Notes: a model not told the origin generated them from the sequence alone. A DNA stretch of 64,000 nt from Janibacter sp. DB-40 (GCF_029510815.1 NZ_CP120360.1:682001-746000), one strand, 5' to 3'; shown: positions 1 through 11,577, counted from the stretch's first letter. Program-made: numbers and translations.

Positions 1-1
1 G

Positions 2-3218
<3,217 letters not shown>

Positions 3219-3222
<4 letters not shown>

Positions 3223-4040
3223 CGGCCGACCTGCGCGCCGAGGTCACTACGGCGGTCGCCCGGGTGCGGGACCGCTCGCCCCTGGTGCACGGAGCCACCG
3301 GATCGGTGACCCGGGCCCTCGTCGCGGACGGCCTCCTCGCCGCGGGCGCGCGCCCGATGCTCACCGAGAGCGTCGCGGAGGCTCCCACGCTCGTCACCGT
3401 CGCGGATGCACTGCTGATCAACCTCGGCTCGTTGAGCACCGACGGGATGGCCGGCTTCGTCCCCACGGCGCGGGCGGCGCACGAGCGCGGCATCCCGTGG
3501 GTGCTCGACCCCACGGCGATCGGGCTCGCGCCGGTGCGCACCCCGATCGCCCACGACCTGTGCGCGCTCGGTCCGACGGTGGTGCGGGGCAACGCCTCCG
3601 AGATCCTCACCCTGTCCGGCGGGGGCCGGGGCGGACGGGGCGCCGACAGCACCGCCACCCCCGACGACGCGGCGACCGCGGCCCGCCACCTGGCCGATGG
3701 ACGGTGCATCGTCGCCGTATCCGGCGAGCGCGACCTCATCACCGACGGAGAGCGCACGATCCGCGTCACGGGCGGATCGGCGATGCTCACCCGGGTCTCC
3801 GGGACCGGTTGCCTCCTCGGCGGGCTGACCGCAGCGTTGCTGGCGGTCGCCGCCGGCGGCACGGAGGCGAAGGGGGTCACCCCCTTCGCCTGCGCCGTGG
3901 CCGCCACCGCGCTGCTCACCGTGGCCGCCGACCGGGTGGGCGCCATGGGCCCCGGGAGCTTCAGGGTGGCGCTCCTCGACGCGCTCGACGCGGTGAGTGC
4001 CGCCGAGGTGGGCGATGGGGTGGGTCTGGCGTGGGAGTGA
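3219..4040 (+). CDS. thiM: Hydroxyethylthiazole kinase ThiM
   Basis: Salvage kinase that phosphorylates 4-methyl-5-(2-hydroxyethyl)thiazole with ATP, feeding ThiE. The 273-residue protein has the ribokinase-like fold motifs: LVHGATGSVTRALVADGLLA near the N-terminus (family NxVxxxxANxLLAxGA), NLGSL around 68, LDPTAIG around 101, GNASEI around 126, and the anion-hole/catalytic segment GTGCLLGGLTAAL around 195 with the characteristic Cys. The N-terminal asparagine usually seen in the substrate loop is replaced by GATGS, a modest divergence. The ATG overlaps the upstream stop (ATGA), and the TGA overlaps the GTG of thiE (GTGA). A strong hairpin lies inside the coding sequence (3866-3890). Confidence 0.93.
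3866..3890 (+). other. Perfect 11-bp hairpin inside thiM
   Basis: GGCGAAGGGGG (3866-3876) is followed by loop TCA and the exact complement CCCCCTTCGCC (3880-3890). The same CGAAGGGGG stem is used by several terminator-like hairpins elsewhere in this window, yet here it is in frame inside thiM (encoding AKGVTPFA). It could act as a partial internal terminator or a translational pause; that is inference. Confidence 0.6.
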
Positions 4041-4681
4041 CCGACTGGCGCCTCACCCTCGTCACCTCCGGCGACGGCCAGGCGACCGTGACGGCCGCCG
4101 CCGCGGCTGCCGCGGCCGGCGCGGGTGTGGTCCAGGTGCGCTGCAAGCACCTGCTGGCCGGCGACCTCCTCACCCTCGTCACGGCCGTCGCCGAGGCCGT
4201 CGCCCGGGTGGCGCCCTCGACCCGGGTCCTCGTCAACGACCGGGCCGACGTCGCCCACGCCGCCCGCCGCAGGGGGGTCGCGGTCCACGGCGTCCACCTC
4301 GGGCAGGCAGATCTCCCCGTCGCCGAGGCACGCGCGCTCCTGGGGCCCGATGCGATCATCGGCCTGACAGCGGGGACACTCGACCTCGTCGGGCAGGCGG
4401 AGTCGCGGCGGGGCGCGGACCGTCCGGACTACCTCGGTTGCGGACCCTTCCGGCCCACCCCGACGAAGGACATCGGGCGTCCGCCGGTCACGCTGGCGGG
4501 CTACCCGGCCCGGGTGGCGGCCACGCGTCTGCCGGTGCTGGCCATCGGCGACGTGACCGTCGCGGACGTCCCCGCGCTCGCCGGGACCGGCGTCGCCGGT
4601 GTCGCGCTCGTCCGCGAGATCATGGGGGCCGGCGACCCGGCGGCGGCCACCCGCGCCTGTCTGGCGGCGTGGGGACGGTGA
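4037..4681 (+). CDS. thiE: Thiamine phosphate synthase ThiE
   Basis: Joins HMP pyrophosphate and thiazole phosphate to give thiamine monophosphate. The 214-residue TIM-barrel protein shows the family motifs VLVNDRADVA (about 65-74), GVHLGQADLPV (about 84-94) and the pyrophosphate-binding DYLGCGPFRPTPTKD (about 131-145). The GTG at 4037 overlaps the thiM stop (GTGA); a second GTG two codons upstream (4031) is an alternative. It is the last gene of the operon: its stop lies one base from the end of the convergent MFS gene, with no room for a terminator between them. ThiD and ThiG are not in the window. Confidence 0.94.
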   Translation: MTDWRLTLVTSGDGQATVTAAAAAAAAGAGVVQVRCKHLLAGDLLTLVTAVAEAVARVAPSTRVLVNDRADVAHAARRRGVAVHGVHLGQADLPVAEARALLGPDAIIGLTAGTLDLVGQAESRRGADRPDYLGCGPFRPTPTKDIGRPPVTLAGYPARVAATRLPVLAIGDVTVADVPALAGTGVAGVALVREIMGAGDPAAATRACLAAWGR

Positions 4682-4682
4682 C

Positions 4683-5897
4683 TCAGGCCACCTTCGCCGC
4701 CATCTCGTCGTCGACGAAGACCGGTCGGGCCACGCGCAACCCGGCCACGGTGATGCCCACCCCGCTGAGCATGAGCAGCAGGAGCACGACGGTCCACCCG
4801 CCCGTGACGGCGCGGAGGACGCCGACGACGAGCGGCCCGAGACCGGCGAGGAGGTACCCCACCGGTTGGACGAAGCCCGACAGCTGCGCCGTCACGCGCG
4901 GGTCCCGTGACCGGGCGGTGATCAGGGCGATCGCGGTCGGGAAGGCGAAGCCGGACACGCCGAGCAGCGCCGCCCACACCCACGGCAGGGCCGTCGGGGC
5001 CAGGAGCAGGCCGAGGTACCCGCTCGAGGCGAGCACACCGAAGGCGACCATCCAGACCGACAGGTGGCGGCCGCGGTCGATGACGGTGGGCATGAGCAGC
5101 CCGCCGAGGATCCCGAGCCCGGCGACGATCGAGGTGTACGCCCCGGCGGAGGTCGCCGAGAGCCCGGCGTCGCGGTAGATCTGCGGCAGCCAGCCGAACT
5201 GGACGTAGGCATTCATCGACTGGACCGCGAAGAGCGCGGTGAGCGCGATCGCGGTCGGCGAGTGGATCATGCGGCCGTTGACGACGCTGCCGGTCCGTCG
5301 GTGCACGCGGTCCTTGGCGCTGATCACCAGCCACGGCACGAGGGCGAGCAGGGCCACGACCCCCCACACCCCGAGCGCCCCGCGCCACTGCCCCGGGGCG
5401 ACCTGCGCCAGGGGAGCGGCGAGGAGCGGACCCATCGAGCCACCGATGGTCAGGCCCATGCTGTAGACGGTCATCAGCCGCACGCCGCCGTCGAGCGAGT
5501 GGGCCTTGATCCACGCCGGGACGAGCACGTTGCCCAGGCCCATGCCGGCCAGACCGACGGCCGTGAGCGCGATGAAGACGACGGCGGAGTCGGTGAGCAC
5601 CCGCAGGAGCAGTGTGACGACGAGGGCGGCGACGCCGAGGGTGATGCCCTTGGACAGGCCGACCCGTTTGGCCAGGGCCACGGCGACGCCACCGGCGAGC
5701 GCGAAGGTGAAGCCGGGGAGCGCGGTGAGCAGGCCGGCGAGCGTCGGGCCGAGGGACAGGGCGGCGCTCAGCTCCTGCAGGAGCGGGCCGACGGAGGTGG
5801 CGCCGGGGCGCAGGTTGATCGAGATCAGCGCGACCCCGATGACGACGAGCACTGCGGGGAAGGGGGGACCCGGTCGGGTCTCGGGGCGCGTGCTCAT
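4683..5897 (-). CDS. MFS transporter, CynX/NimT family
   Basis: A 404-residue integral membrane protein with twelve predicted segments. The first helix ends in NLRPGATSVGPLLQEL (about residues 28-43), a hallmark of the cyanate/2-nitroimidazole transporter subgroup (CynX, NimT), and the rest follows that family. These proteins are usually annotated as cyanate or small-compound transporters, but substrates are mostly unproven and no cyanase gene is adjacent. The ATG at 5897 fits the usual N-terminus. It is convergent with thiE and divergent from the deaminase gene. Confidence 0.85.
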   Translation of the reverse strand: MSTRPETRPGPPFPAVLVVIGVALISINLRPGATSVGPLLQELSAALSLGPTLAGLLTALPGFTFALAGGVAVALAKRVGLSKGITLGVAALVVTLLLRVLTDSAVVFIALTAVGLAGMGLGNVLVPAWIKAHSLDGGVRLMTVYSMGLTIGGSMGPLLAAPLAQVAPGQWRGALGVWGVVALLALVPWLVISAKDRVHRRTGSVVNGRMIHSPTAIALTALFAVQSMNAYVQFGWLPQIYRDAGLSATSAGAYTSIVAGLGILGGLLMPTVIDRGRHLSVWMVAFGVLASSGYLGLLLAPTALPWVWAALLGVSGFAFPTAIALITARSRDPRVTAQLSGFVQPVGYLLAGLGPLVVGVLRAVTGGWTVVLLLLMLSGVGITVAGLRVARPVFVDDEMAAKVA

Positions 5898-5957
5898 CAG
5901 TCGGGTCTACCACCCGCGGGTGGTGGGCGCCCAACCGGTCCGCGGTGGGGCTCCGCC

Positions 5958-5963
5958 TAGGAT
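5958..5963 (+). promoter_or_regulatory. Candidate -10 element TAGGAT
   Basis: TAGGAT ends 6 bases before the ATG at 5970. That spacing would start the transcript at or just before the start codon, as in leaderless actinobacterial genes. No clear -35 is visible. Confidence 0.35.
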
Positions 5964-5969
5964 CTGGCC

Positions 5970-6419
5970 ATGCTCGAGCAGAGAGACCACCGCGTGCCGA
6001 CGTGGGACGAGTACTTCCTGGGGATCGCCGACGCCGTCGCGGCCCGCGCCAAGTGCACCCGTCGTCGCGTCGGTGCGGTCCTGACGATCGAGCACCGCAT
6101 CATCGCCACCGGGTACAACGGTGCCGCCCCCGGTGAGCCCGACTGCCTCGAGGGCGCCTGCCCGCGTGGGCAGCTCGACTACGAGGTGATCCCCGGCCTG
6201 GGTGACTACGACCGGCCCGGGACGCCCGGCTTCTGCATCGCCATCCACGCCGAGGTCAACGCGCTCCTCTTCGCCACGAGGGACACGAAGGGGGCGACGG
6301 CCTACATCACGGACCCGCCCTGCCCGGGGTGCCGCAAGGCCCTCGCCGCCGCCGGCATCATCCGCGCCGTGTGGCCCGGCGGCTCGCACGACCGACACGG
6401 ACTGACCCACTGGTCGTGA
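5970..6419 (+). CDS. dCMP/cytidine deaminase-family zinc enzyme (ComEB-like)
   Basis: A 149-residue member of the cytidine deaminase superfamily. The zinc and catalytic motifs are HAEVNAL (about 92-98, His ligand and catalytic Glu) and PCPGCRK (about 116-122, two Cys ligands). The N-terminal DEYFLGIADAVAARAKCTRRRVGAV matches dCMP deaminases, which convert dCMP to dUMP for thymidylate synthesis. The short CxxxxC region (DCLEGACPRG) is typical of this branch. It stands alone, 27 bases before the universal stress gene. A role as a deoxycytidylate deaminase is likely but not certain, since ComEB-type relatives have the same motifs. Confidence 0.88.
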   Translation: MLEQRDHRVPTWDEYFLGIADAVAARAKCTRRRVGAVLTIEHRIIATGYNGAAPGEPDCLEGACPRGQLDYEVIPGLGDYDRPGTPGFCIAIHAEVNALLFATRDTKGATAYITDPPCPGCRKALAAAGIIRAVWPGGSHDRHGLTHWS

Positions 6420-6446
6420 GCCGCCCGGGGGTGGGATGCTTCAGCC

Positions 6447-7358
6447 ATGAGCACCGACGCGAGCATGCAGGACGCCCCGACGCCCGCCGGGGCCGTCATC
6501 GCCGCCATCGACGGCAGCCACCGTGACCCGGCCGTCCTCGACTGGGCCGCTGCCGAGGCCGTCGCCGTGGGCGCACCCCTCCATCTCGTCCACGCCGTCG
6601 ACCTCGGCACCCCGCTGTCCGCGTACGGGGAGCTGCTGACCAGCCCCGACATCGTCGACAAGGTCGAGCAGGAGTCGGTGCGCGTGGCCACCGAGGCCAG
6701 GGAGCGCGTGACCGCGACCCACCCCGCGCTCGCCGTGACGATCGCGCTGCCCACGGGCGCCCCGGCAGGTGGCCTGCTCAACGCCGCCGACGGCGCGCGG
6801 TTGCTCGTCGTCGGCTCCGCCCGCAAGACCAAGGCCGAGCGGATCGTCCTGGGCACGACCTCGCTGAGCGTCGTCGCGCACTCACCCTGCCCCGTCGTGC
6901 TCGTGCCGGAGGACTGCGACGTCAGGGGCGACGGCCGGGTCGTCGTCGGCATCGACGGCAGCGAGCACAGCCGGTTGGCCTTCCAGTACGCCCTCGAGGT
7001 CGCCGCGCTGCGGGGCAAGACGGTCACGACCGTCACCTCGTGGAACGTCGAGGTCGTGAACGGCGTCGTCGTCACCGAGCCGGGCTCGCCCGAGTGGGAG
7101 ACGGTCGACAAGCGCTACCGCGACATGGCCGAGGCGACGATCGCCGACCTGCGCGCGGCCCACCCCGAGATCGACGTCTCCGTCGAGGTCCACCACGGCC
7201 GCGCCGCCGACACGCTCGTCGAGGTCGCCCATGGCGCCGACCTGCTCCTCGTCGGCTCCCGCGGCCGCGGAGGCTTCCGCGGGATGCTCCTCGGCTCGGT
7301 GTCCCAGCGGATCCTGGGCCGGGCGACCGTCCCGGTCGGGGTGCTGCACAAGCACTAG
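6447..7358 (+). CDS. Universal stress protein with two UspA domains
   Basis: A 303-residue protein built from two tandem UspA domains (about 1-150 and 155-303). Each domain starts with a beta strand plus Asp (AAIDGS, VGIDGSEHS) and ends with an ATP-binding type glycine loop. The loops are GSARKTKAERIVLGTTS in the first half and GSRGRGGFRGMLLGSVS in the second, both fitting G-2X-G-9X-G(S/T) fully or partly. Such tandem proteins bind ATP and are commonly induced in hypoxia or dormancy in actinobacteria. The ATG at 6447 gives the expected N-terminus. It is followed by a 304-base gap with repeats, then a convergent gene. Confidence 0.93.
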   Translation: MSTDASMQDAPTPAGAVIAAIDGSHRDPAVLDWAAAEAVAVGAPLHLVHAVDLGTPLSAYGELLTSPDIVDKVEQESVRVATEARERVTATHPALAVTIALPTGAPAGGLLNAADGARLLVVGSARKTKAERIVLGTTSLSVVAHSPCPVVLVPEDCDVRGDGRVVVGIDGSEHSRLAFQYALEVAALRGKTVTTVTSWNVEVVNGVVVTEPGSPEWETVDKRYRDMAEATIADLRAAHPEIDVSVEVHHGRAADTLVEVAHGADLLLVGSRGRGGFRGMLLGSVSQRILGRATVPVGVLHKH

Positions 7359-7448
7359 GCCGCTTCCTCCGGAGTGGTCAGGGGAGGTGCCTCTGCCGCC
7401 GGCCACGCTCCTACCGACGCGGGCCCGGTGAGTGGTGATGGAAGCGCA

Positions 7449-7558
7449 CGAAGGGAGGGGGCGGCACGGCTCAGGCCGAAGTCCGGACCGGCACTGAGAG
7501 GCACCTCTGTGTACGCCACGAGTCCGGACTTCGCGCCAAGGGCCGCCCCCTCCCTTCG
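7449..7558 (+). repeat. Structured intergenic element, copy 1
   Basis: Outer stem: 7449-7465 pairs perfectly (17 bp) with 7542-7558. Inner stem: 7477-7488 pairs perfectly (12 bp, CGAAGTCCGGAC) with 7522-7533. Between the stems lie ACGGCTCAGGC on the left and a short CGCCAAGG on the right; the apical loop is 33 bases. A second copy is at 49996-50108. The two share CGGCTCAGGCC and the 19-mer GCGCCAAGGGCCGCCCCCT, while the remaining stem bases differ but still pair. Both copies sit between convergent genes. Confidence 0.7.
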
Positions 7559-7638
7559 GGAGCGGACGCCTCGACGCCCTCGGGAGCGGACGCCTCGGGC
7601 CTTCGGGAGCGGACCTGCCGAGCAGCGGACGCCTCGGG
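7557..7638 (+). repeat. Degenerate 23-24 bp direct repeats
   Basis: CGGGAGCGGACGCCTCG occurs at 7557-7573 and 7581-7597. A diverged copy (CGGGAGCGGACCTGCCG) is at 7604-7620 and a partial one (AGCGGACGCCTCG) at 7624-7636. They begin at the last bases of the structured element and fill the remainder of the gap between the universal stress gene and the hydrolase gene. No ORF or promoter was seen here. Confidence 0.65.
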
Positions 7639-7662
7639 TAGCTCCGGACCGAAGGCGTGAAC

Positions 7663-8358
7663 TCAGCCCGCGTGCTCGGCGTGGAAGCGCCGGATCGCCT
7701 CCGCGCCCTCCTCGGTGTCCTGGGGGCGGTGGTCGGTGTCGCGCAGGACGAGGTGCTGCGCCCCCTTCGCTGCGAGCGCCTCGGCGACCTCGGTGTAGAG
7801 CGGCCACTGGTCACCGGTGATCACGAGCGTCGGCACGAGCCGGAGGGTGTCCGCGCGCAGCGAGATCTCCCACGGCGCCGGGGTCGTGCGCATGCGCGCG
7901 GCGACCTCCTCGCACGTGCCGGGGTCGAGGTCCGGTGGCGGTGACCCCATGCCCGCTGCGAAGCGTGCGAGGAACTCCGGGCCCCCCACCTCCGGGTCGT
8001 CGGCGAGCGCGAAGACGGGAGCGAGGGCCCGGATGTGCCGCTCGACGCGGCGGCCGCCCCGGGCGAGGTCGAAGCAGGCCGGACCGAGGAGCACGAGGCT
8101 GCGCAGCCGGTCCGGGCGTCGTTGCGCGGCGAGCACGGCGGTCACCGTGCCGTAGGAGTGCCCGACGACGTGGCCGCGTCCGCCGAGGGCCTCGATGACC
8201 CGGTCGGCGTCGCGCTCGGGCTGGTCGGCCCGGCCGGTGCGCCGCAGGAAGACGTCATCGGGGTTCTCGGCCCCGGCCTGCAGCGGCCAGGCCTCGGGCC
8301 CGCTGCGGCCACGGCCGTGGACGAAGACGGTCCGTGCGGTCGGTCTGATGATCGGCAT
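7663..8358 (-). CDS. Alpha/beta hydrolase
   Basis: A 231-residue alpha/beta-hydrolase fold enzyme. The oxyanion motif is VFVHGRGRSG (about 11-20). The nucleophile elbow is GHSYG with Ser68, the acid is probably the Asp in VITGDQWP (about 190), and the catalytic His lies in DTDHRPQD (about 209). The substrate cannot be told from sequence. It is encoded 1 base downstream of the pirin gene on the same strand, suggesting co-transcription with it. The far end faces the universal stress gene across a repeat-filled gap. Confidence 0.85.
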   Translation of the reverse strand: MPIIRPTARTVFVHGRGRSGPEAWPLQAGAENPDDVFLRRTGRADQPERDADRVIEALGGRGHVVGHSYGTVTAVLAAQRRPDRLRSLVLLGPACFDLARGGRRVERHIRALAPVFALADDPEVGGPEFLARFAAGMGSPPPDLDPGTCEEVAARMRTTPAPWEISLRADTLRLVPTLVITGDQWPLYTEVAEALAAKGAQHLVLRDTDHRPQDTEEGAEAIRRFHAEHAG

Positions 8359-8359
8359 G

Positions 8360-9298
8360 TCAGGCCCTCGCTCGCAGTCGCCCGCCGGGCATGGCGGGGG
8401 CGGGAAGGGGGCTCACCTGTTCCGCCTGCCCCGCCTCGAAGGGGCCGAAACGCTCCGGCCCGGCGGCCGGCTCGGTGCCCGCGCCGATCTCGCTCATCCA
8501 CCGGTCCCGGGCGGCGACGATGTCGTCGTGGCTGCGGCCGACGAAGTTCCACCACATGACGATCTCCTCGCCGAGGGGTTCGCCGCCGATGATGAGCAGG
8601 CGCGCACCCGTCGCAGAACGCAGGCTGATGCGGGTGCGTCCGGGGGAGAGGTAGCCGAGCTCGGCTGCCTCGAGGCCCTGCCCGTCGACGGTGACGTCGC
8701 CGTCGTCGAGGAGGACGGCGTGCTCGTGGCCCTCCGGGACGTCCAGGACGGTCTCGGCGTCGGCGTCGAGGAGCAGCTCCGCGCCGAGCAGCGGTGTCGG
8801 TGTCGTGATCGGTGACTCGACGTCGAGCAGGCTGCCGAGGAAGACCCGGATGATCCCGCCGGGGACGTACATCGGCTCGGGCACGTGGTGGACGAAGGAC
8901 GGCTCGACACCCACGGCCCACCCGGGCAGCGCGAACCACAGCTGCACGCCGTGCAGGGTCGAGGTCTGCGGGGTGGAGAACTCCGAGTGGCTCACGCCGC
9001 GACCGGCGGTCATGAGATTCAGCTCGCCCGGCCTGATCGTCGCGTGCACGCCGGTGGAGTCACGGTGCTCGATCTCGCCGGTGAAGAGCCACGAGACGGT
9101 CGCCAGGGCGGTGTGCGGGTGCCGGGGGACGGCCATCCCGCCGGTGGCCGAGACGTCGTCGGGCCCGTAGTGGTCGAGGAAGCACCACGCTCCCACGAGC
9201 GAGCGTGCGCGGGAGGGGACGGTGCGACGGACGTGCATGGCGCGGGGGCCGCCCAACGGCACCTCGCGCGGGATGAGGATCTGCAGGTGGGCCACCAT
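8360..9298 (-). CDS. Pirin family protein
   Basis: A bicupin of the pirin family. The metal-binding N-terminal cupin has RHPHTALATVSWLFTGEIEH and GRGVSHSEF, matching the three His plus one Glu iron ligands of pirins. The segment PREVPLGGPRAMHVRRTVPS is the standard N-terminal block. I chose the ATG at 9298 (312 residues, MVAHLQILIPREVP) because it matches the usual pirin start; an ATG at 9349 would add 17 unusual residues. Pirins act as quercetinase-like dioxygenases or redox cofactors; the specific role is unknown. It is divergent from malQ. Confidence 0.88.
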   Translation of the reverse strand: MVAHLQILIPREVPLGGPRAMHVRRTVPSRARSLVGAWCFLDHYGPDDVSATGGMAVPRHPHTALATVSWLFTGEIEHRDSTGVHATIRPGELNLMTAGRGVSHSEFSTPQTSTLHGVQLWFALPGWAVGVEPSFVHHVPEPMYVPGGIIRVFLGSLLDVESPITTPTPLLGAELLLDADAETVLDVPEGHEHAVLLDDGDVTVDGQGLEAAELGYLSPGRTRISLRSATGARLLIIGGEPLGEEIVMWWNFVGRSHDDIVAARDRWMSEIGAGTEPAAGPERFGPFEAGQAEQVSPLPAPAMPGGRLRARA

Positions 9299-9372
9299 CC
9301 CCACGCTACCCGCGTGCTCGGGGGAGCGGGCGGGGGTGGACACCGGCATTCACGCTGCAGGAGGGTGGCCGG

Positions 9373-11475
9373 GTGAGCGACGAGAGCACCCTGCTGGAGG
9401 ACCTGGCCGAGGCGCGCGGGGTCTCCACCCGGTGGTGGGACTGGCGCGGGGAGCGGCGCACGGTGCCGGCTTCCTCCCTTCGCGCCGTGCTGTCCGCGAT
9501 GGGCGAGGAGACCGACGACGAGGAGGCGCTCGCCGCATCCCTCGAGCGCACCCGCACCCTCCCGTGGCGCCGGACGCTGCCGCCGACGGTGGTGCAGCGG
9601 GCCGGGGAGGCCACCCGCGTGCTCGTCCACGTCTCCCACGGCGCCGCCGTCTCCGTCTCCGTGGAGCTCGAAGGGGGAGGGCGCCGCCTGCTGGAGCAGG
9701 TCGAGCACGTCGTGGAGCCGCGCGAGGTCGACGGCGAGCGGGTCGGGGAGGCGGCCTTCGAGCTGCCGGCGGACCTGCCGCTGGGGTGGCACGAGCTCGT
9801 CGCCGTGACGGAGTCGGCGCCGTTGCTGCCCGGCAGCGAGCGGGCCGTCCTCGTCACCGTCCCGACCCGGCTCGACCTGCCGGAGACCGTGCCGGGGCCG
9901 CGTGACGGCCTGATGACGCAGCTGTACCAGGTGCGCAGCCGCGGCAGCCAGGGGATCGGCGACGTGGGTGACCTCGTCACCCTGGGGGAGTGGGCCGCGC
10001 GCGAGCACGGGCACGACTTCGTGCTCGTCAACCCGCTGCACGCGGCCGAGCCGGTCGCGCCGATGGAGCCGTCGCCGTACCTGCCGACCTCGCGGCGCTT
10101 CGTCAACCCGGTCTACATCGACCTGCGCAACCTGCCCGACGCCGACGCGCTGCCGCCGGACGCCCGCGCGGAGATCGCCGAGCTCGTGACCCGGGGGCAG
10201 GAGCTCAACGAGGCCGACACGATCGACCGGGACGCCGTCTGGGAGATCAAGCGCCGGGCGCTGCGCACCGCGTTCCGCCACCTCGGCCCCCACCACGACG
10301 CCCACGTCGCCGCGCTGCGCGAGCAGGAGGGGCAGGCACTCCTCGACTTCGCGACGTGGTGCAGCATCGCCGCCGTCCACGGCACGGAGTGGGAGAGCGA
10401 CTGGCCCCGGGAGCTGCACGACCCGCGCGGCGCTGCCGTCGAGGCGCACCAGCGAGCCCACGGGGAGGAGATCGCCTTCACGATGTGGCTGCAGTGGCTC
10501 GTGCGCCACCAGCTCGCCGGCGCCCGCGAGGCGCTGCGCGCGAGCGGCATGGGGATCGGCATCGTCGGCGACCTCGCCGTCGGCATCCACCCCGAGGGGG
10601 CCGACTCGTGGGCGCTGCAGGACGTGCTCGCCCGGGGGATCGAGGTCGGCGCCCCGCCTGACCAGTTCAACCAGCTCGGCCAGAACTGGTCCCAGCCGCC
10701 GTGGCGGCCGGACCGGCTCGCCGAGACGGGGTACGCCCCCTTCCGGGACATGCTGCGCGCCGTCCTGCGGGACGCCGGCGGGCTGCGCGTGGACCACATC
10801 ATCGGACTCTTCCGGCTGTGGTGGGTGCCGGAGGACCACGACCCGGGCGAGGGTGCCTACGTGCGCTACGACCACGAGGCGCTCATCGGCATCCTGGCGC
10901 TCGAGGCCGCGCGGGCCGGGGCGGTCGTCATCGGGGAGGACCTGGGCGTCGTCGAGCCGTGGGTGCGCGAGCACCTGAGCGAACGGGGGATCCTCGGCAC
11001 GAGCGTCATGTGGTTCGAGTGGGTGGACGGCCGGCCCAGGCCGCCGGAGGACTACCGCGAGCTGTGCCTGGCGACCGTGACCACGCACGACATCCCGCCG
11101 ACCGCCGGGTACCTCCACCTCGAGCACGTGGCGATCCGCGAGCGGCTCGGTCTGCTCACCCGGCCGGTCGAGGCGGAGACCGAGGCGGAGGAAGGGAGCA
11201 TCGCGGCCGTGCGCTCGGCCCTGGCCGAGCGCGGGCTGCTCGAGACCCCCTTCGCCCCCACCGGTGCGGTCGTGGCCGCCATGCACCGGTGGCTCGCCCT
11301 GACCCCGGCCAGGCTCCGCGGGTACGCCCTGACCGACCTCGTCGGTGACGTCCGCGCGATCAACCAGCCTGGGACCGACGAGGAGTACCCGAACTGGCGG
11401 CTGCCGCTGGCCGGACCGGACCGCGTCCCGCTTCTCCTCGAGGACGTCGTGGGCGGGTCGCGCAGCCGCCCCTGA
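9373..11475 (+). CDS. malQ: 4-alpha-glucanotransferase (amylomaltase) MalQ
   Basis: Glycoside hydrolase family 77 enzyme that transfers maltodextrin segments between glucans. The 700-residue length is typical of actinobacterial MalQ with its extra N-terminal region (about 1-165). Catalytic blocks are present: LRVDHIIGLFR (nucleophile Asp about 475), VVIGEDLGVVEP (acid/base Glu about 522) and TTHDIPPTAGY (Asp about 572). The glucan loop GAPPDQFNQLGQNW is also intact. The GTG at 9373 follows AGGAGGG at good spacing. It is a single gene, with pirin divergent upstream and the opp operon downstream. Confidence 0.95.
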   Translation: MSDESTLLEDLAEARGVSTRWWDWRGERRTVPASSLRAVLSAMGEETDDEEALAASLERTRTLPWRRTLPPTVVQRAGEATRVLVHVSHGAAVSVSVELEGGGRRLLEQVEHVVEPREVDGERVGEAAFELPADLPLGWHELVAVTESAPLLPGSERAVLVTVPTRLDLPETVPGPRDGLMTQLYQVRSRGSQGIGDVGDLVTLGEWAAREHGHDFVLVNPLHAAEPVAPMEPSPYLPTSRRFVNPVYIDLRNLPDADALPPDARAEIAELVTRGQELNEADTIDRDAVWEIKRRALRTAFRHLGPHHDAHVAALREQEGQALLDFATWCSIAAVHGTEWESDWPRELHDPRGAAVEAHQRAHGEEIAFTMWLQWLVRHQLAGAREALRASGMGIGIVGDLAVGIHPEGADSWALQDVLARGIEVGAPPDQFNQLGQNWSQPPWRPDRLAETGYAPFRDMLRAVLRDAGGLRVDHIIGLFRLWWVPEDHDPGEGAYVRYDHEALIGILALEAARAGAVVIGEDLGVVEPWVREHLSERGILGTSVMWFEWVDGRPRPPEDYRELCLATVTTHDIPPTAGYLHLEHVAIRERLGLLTRPVEAETEAEEGSIAAVRSALAERGLLETPFAPTGAVVAAMHRWLALTPARLRGYALTDLVGDVRAINQPGTDEEYPNWRLPLAGPDRVPLLLEDVVGGSRSRP

Positions 11476-11553
11476 GGGTTAACCCTGCATCTTCGGCGGC
11501 CGATGGCGGGGTGGTCTCCGAAGAGTCACAGTTGTGTCTCACCGCACACGTGT

Positions 11554-11577
11554 CCATGGAATTTGACCATTCCGTGG
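11554..11577 (+). promoter_or_regulatory. Operator-like dyad upstream of the first opp operon
   Basis: CCATGGAAT (11554-11562) and ATTCCGTGG (11569-11577) form an inverted repeat with one mismatch, separated by TTGACC, which itself resembles a -35 hexamer. No good -10 is visible 16-18 bases on. It lies in the 211-base gap between malQ and the binding-protein gene, about 110 bases before its ATG. A repressor or activator site for the transporter operon is inferred. Confidence 0.4.

Noticed and set aside
7371-7660. Possible small genes in the gap between the universal stress and hydrolase genes
   Set aside because: All frames are Arg/Pro-rich shadows of the inverted and direct repeats; no ribosome site or conserved protein is visible.
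9019-11286. 755-codon minus-strand frame opposite malQ
   Set aside because: Composition is low complexity and it runs through both the pirin gene and malQ; no start site or motif supports it.
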